Source of the DNA: Oscheius tipulae
Taxonomy: Eukaryota > Nematoda > Chromadorea > Rhabditida > Rhabditidae
Direction: 5' to 3'
Assembly (NCBI GenBank): GCA_037178975.1
Contig: JASJZH010000006.1
Location: 5,394,001 to 5,458,000, forward strand
Length of the DNA stretch: 64,000 nt
The notes beneath the pieces are model-generated. The model did no database searches and was not told the DNA's origin. It saw nothing but the letters and a program-made list of their open reading frames with translations. The position numbers were made by a program, and so were the translations under genes. This document shows positions 60,901 through 64,000 of the stretch, piece after piece. Each line of letters begins with the position of its first letter. Position 1 is the first letter of the stretch.

Positions 60901-63900
60901 CTCAGAAACTCTATCAACATCTCTTCCTTCGCCGCAACGCAAATAACCATATGGCAAACAGCTGGCAAGAAAGACTTTTTCAATGCCACGGTCTCGGGTA
61001 ATCTTTAGGTAGTGTGCGAAAATGGCATGTCATGCCAATACCGGCCTGGGGTTGATGTAAAAAGAGAGGTCGAGAACCGGTCGAGAGTCAATCGTACTCT
61101 CGGAAACTGATTGGCAGTCGCGACCCGGCGCGACCCCTCCAGCAAAGAACTGCCGAATCAGAAAACATTACCCGGTCTATTTCCGAAGTTTTCGTCTGTG
61201 CGCGACGACAACATTAGGCTGATGAACGCAAAGAGACCGCATTCGTAAAACCACAAATTAATCAAAAGCTCTGCAACGTGATTTACTCCTTTGACACTGT
61301 CCAGACGCAATTCACGAGCATGTGTCTAATAGATCAGCTTGCGAAGTTTTACTATGTTTTGTCGAAGAGCAGAGCTCTCGGTGTCAAAACAGAATACTAC
61401 AGCATACTTATATTTTCCGAAGTTCAAATTCTAACAGGTTGTCATAAGGGACGACCATAATCGCCAGTCTAAAAAGGTATTGGATCCTTCATCTATAGAC
61501 GAGAACTGGTTTTAAATTTCTCATATGGTCACGGCAGTAACCTTCAATTACGTCGACGCTGTTTTTCCTGTCTACTCATCGAGTGAAAGTTACTATAAGG
61601 CAGTGAGGAACTAGTAGACCCAATATTTCCCCTTCTTCTTCGATGTTACACCATTGCCACAAATGTACAAGAGGTTATTCGGTTTCTCGGAGCGGTTAAC
61701 CTACTCACCTTTCCGGTTGCTTGAGACCGCTCTTTAATCTGCCCCCGAAAAAAATTCTATCGGGGGGATTTCCCCCTAAGGGCATGCCGACCTTCCTTCT
61801 GCCATTGGCGTACCGTCCCGCGCAGACAGACGAACTCGTTCGGCGACACTTTCTCCTCGAACGACTGGATCGAGCATGTACTTTCATTGCCAAGAGGCAG
61901 CTTTCGTTTTGTGTGCCGTTCGTTTCTTCCTCCTCGAGATGAGGTCGTTTTTTGCGACGTTCCATCTCATTTTCGGCACAACTTTTGTCATTCTTTGTGG
62001 CATTTTCGCGCGTCTTCTCTCCCTGTCTCGTTTTCGTTACAGAAGAGCCTGTAGGTGCTTATCGATCTCTTAGATCGCTACTGCGTGTGTTTCTGCTGCA
62101 ACTTTGTACATTTGTTGGCGCAAACCGGTCGTTGCCATTGCACGTGAGACAGCTGAAAGAATGACTGCCATGGTGTGCCCCGCTAGAATCACTTCAGTTG
62201 TCGCTGGAAGTATGGAATCTCGTGAATCACACGATGTACTATAGTATTTGTTGTTGTATGCGCGTGAACAGTGCGGTCAGAGAACTTGTAGAAAATCGCA
62301 TACCAAAAATAGTCTTGGCCTTTTATGACTTCTCGTAGTGATACCGTCAGAATTATACCCTTCAAGTCTTCCCAAATGCCATAGTCAAAAGTGAAAGTGC
62401 CGTGGCTATTGTAGTTTTCTCGGCAAAATCGTGATTTACTCGATCTCACTTTCGTCTAGGTTGCCATTGTGTTCAGTTCAGTCTCCGCCCCTCCAACCAA
62501 GGTACAGAAACGGCCGCCCCTTCCTCCAAAAGCTTTTTTCCTGTCAGCTGTTCAGGCTCACCTCTTGATGTTCCTTGACGTCATGATCCTCCCTGGGCTT
62601 TTTCCTGATATTAACTAGAAAGCAGATCTAGCTTCCTCGCATTTTTTGTCCCCGTGAAACCTTCTCAGCTCCTGTTCATTTTTTTGATGTTTGCTCAGGC
62701 AAGTCCTTTGTTTTATGGTTCAGGTTTTCCGTGACGCACTTCCCGTGTTCCTGCCCCGACTCTCTTGTGGAAAGTAAACTGTGTTCTTATGTTCTCTTGT
62801 AAAAATGAAGAAACGCAAAAGTGTGAATGCTCCAATTTTCCATTCTTCAGACTCGGACTAGTCACAAGCAGCGCAATATACATTTGGCCGCTATCATCTT
62901 TTTTATTATACTGATAAGCTTAAGCCCTGTCAAACTTTTTCTCTGAGAAAAAGACCATCAGGTGTTATGTTATCAGTAAAAACTGACCGATGGCTTATCA
63001 CTATTCGTTTTCAGCTATCCGATGAATCTTGACTGCCATAAATAGTCTCGATCTGTTGCGTTTTGTCATATGATCCCTTTTATGCCTACCGGTATCCCCT
63101 TTTCCGTATGACTTCATCTCCCTCTATGATCATCGTTCCGTTGTCACATGATCTCGGTTATTCTTGTCATTGTGTAATACTTTAAAGCGATTCTCAGTTT
63201 GCTTTTTCTTGATTGGTCTTGATTTTGAGACCTCGACAGCCTTACTACGCCCTTGAGGGTGTAAACTGCTACCAGCTGATTCGCACCTTCCATTTTTTTC
63301 TTTCCTGTACGCCTCTATTTACTGACTAAGTGACTCCTCCGCTGGAGGTACTCGTTGCCGTTCGCAGTCGAGTGGTTCTCACGCAGCCATCGCTTCCTAT
63401 GCGCAAGGATTTCAGCGTAGAGACTTTTCACGCTACAACGCCCGGGGGCACGGCCTTGAAAAGATCAAAAGCGTATTATATGAGTGCCAATCAGCACAAA
63501 TCGTTTTGACTTATGCCAGCTGCTTCTCCTTTTTCCTTCTAGGCAACCGTCAGTGTACGCTAGTCATCGTTATTCGCCTTTTCATTTTCGACGCATCGTT
63601 CTTCTTTCTTCCCGTTCCTTGCACCGTGTGGTGAATTCTCCCGAACGGCAGAGCGAGATAGTTGTTTGTTTTCAATGTGGTAGTCCCCCGTCTCATTCTC
63701 ACAGCTTACGCATTTTAATGTTTCAGCAGCACATTTCTGTGCCGAGTGGCAACAATTTCGACTGATCACGTCAGCTGTTAATGATAAAGTGCATGGTTCG
63801 GTTCCGGGCGAAATAAATCAAAGTTCAGCTGTGTCTAGCCCTCGACACTCCTCCCACGTGGTCCCGCACTTTCTTTGTATTTTTGTTCACAGTACCAGAC

Positions 63901-64000
63901 CGGTTTGAGGCAAGAACAGCGATTAGCATATGCCATTGGAACTCGTTCCGTACCGCTATGCCAAATTCTGCCCCCGGGGTTGCCACCCTTGCCCCCGTTT

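Larger units (their letters stand above)
56004..64000. other. 8-kb region without supported genes
   Basis: No protein-coding gene, rRNA or intact tRNA could be supported on either strand. Frames up to 132 codons (59.1-59.5 kb) overlap on both strands and have no family signal. Three degenerate features stand out and are listed separately: two RNA-polymerase-III A-box-like sites (56.26 and 57.90 kb), a short GAATTT repeat (57.18 kb) and an E2F-like palindrome (59.1 kb). From about 60 kb onward the plus strand is rich in T and TC runs. Confidence 0.4.

Overview
This window reads as a stretch of a nematode nuclear genome (Chromadorea; I cannot place the genus). The case rests on gene content and gene structure. 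It holds a glutamate-gated chloride channel of the AVR-14/GLC type, a kinesin light chain almost identical in its repeats to KLC-2, a moulting-cycle MLT-10-type protein, a bestrophin, a globin and a Frizzled of the Fz5/8 type. Coding sequence is cut into many short exons by very small introns, mostly 35-45 nt and a few near 30 nt. Introns end in TTTTCAG-like acceptors. Several genes have an unpaired acceptor just upstream of their ATG, as expected from spliced-leader trans-splicing. No bacterial features, rRNA or convincing intact tRNA were seen.

Layout. 1-4.1 kb holds two unexplained candidate exons. 4.1-6.3 kb is the GluCl channel (+). 6.5-7.9 kb is an LDLa/transmembrane protein (-). 8.3-9.5 kb is a DGAT2-family acyltransferase (+). 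9.8-10.5 kb is a small Cys-rich membrane protein (+). 11.7-13.3 kb is a MIF4G protein carrying a UPF3B-like exon-junction-complex motif (+). 13.8-15.1 kb is a globin (-). 17.2-17.7 kb is a secreted Pro/Ala/Tyr-rich protein with a TATA box (+). 17.8-22.5 kb is a gene desert. 22.5-24.5 kb is Frizzled (+). 24.7-26.1 kb holds two tandem CTR copper transporters (-). 28.1-30.8 kb is the kinesin light chain (+). 32.0-34.1 kb is a chromodomain protein followed by an unrecognised gene (-). 36.7-38.6 kb holds candidate exons of a secreted peptide and an unknown gene (+). 38.6-56.0 kb is a block of six minus-strand genes: MLT-10-like, bestrophin, an unknown protein, a carnitine O-acyltransferase, spastin and CPT1. 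56.0-64.0 kb has no gene I can support.

How the genes work together. Most are independent housekeeping, neuronal or cuticle genes. Two minus-strand pairs (the CTR transporters; chromodomain plus unknown) have the spacing and signals of nematode operons. The two carnitine acyltransferases both handle acyl-carnitine exchange and lie 3.5 kb apart on one strand, but differ in exon layout and membrane anchoring. The most unusual structural points are a 21-bp perfect inverted repeat straddling a 3' splice site in the DGAT2 gene, a terminal-inverted-repeat element inserted one base inside the 5' splice site of a CPT1 intron, and an exon-junction-complex-type motif on a MIF4G protein. Exon coordinates were derived by hand from frame, splice sites and family conservation.
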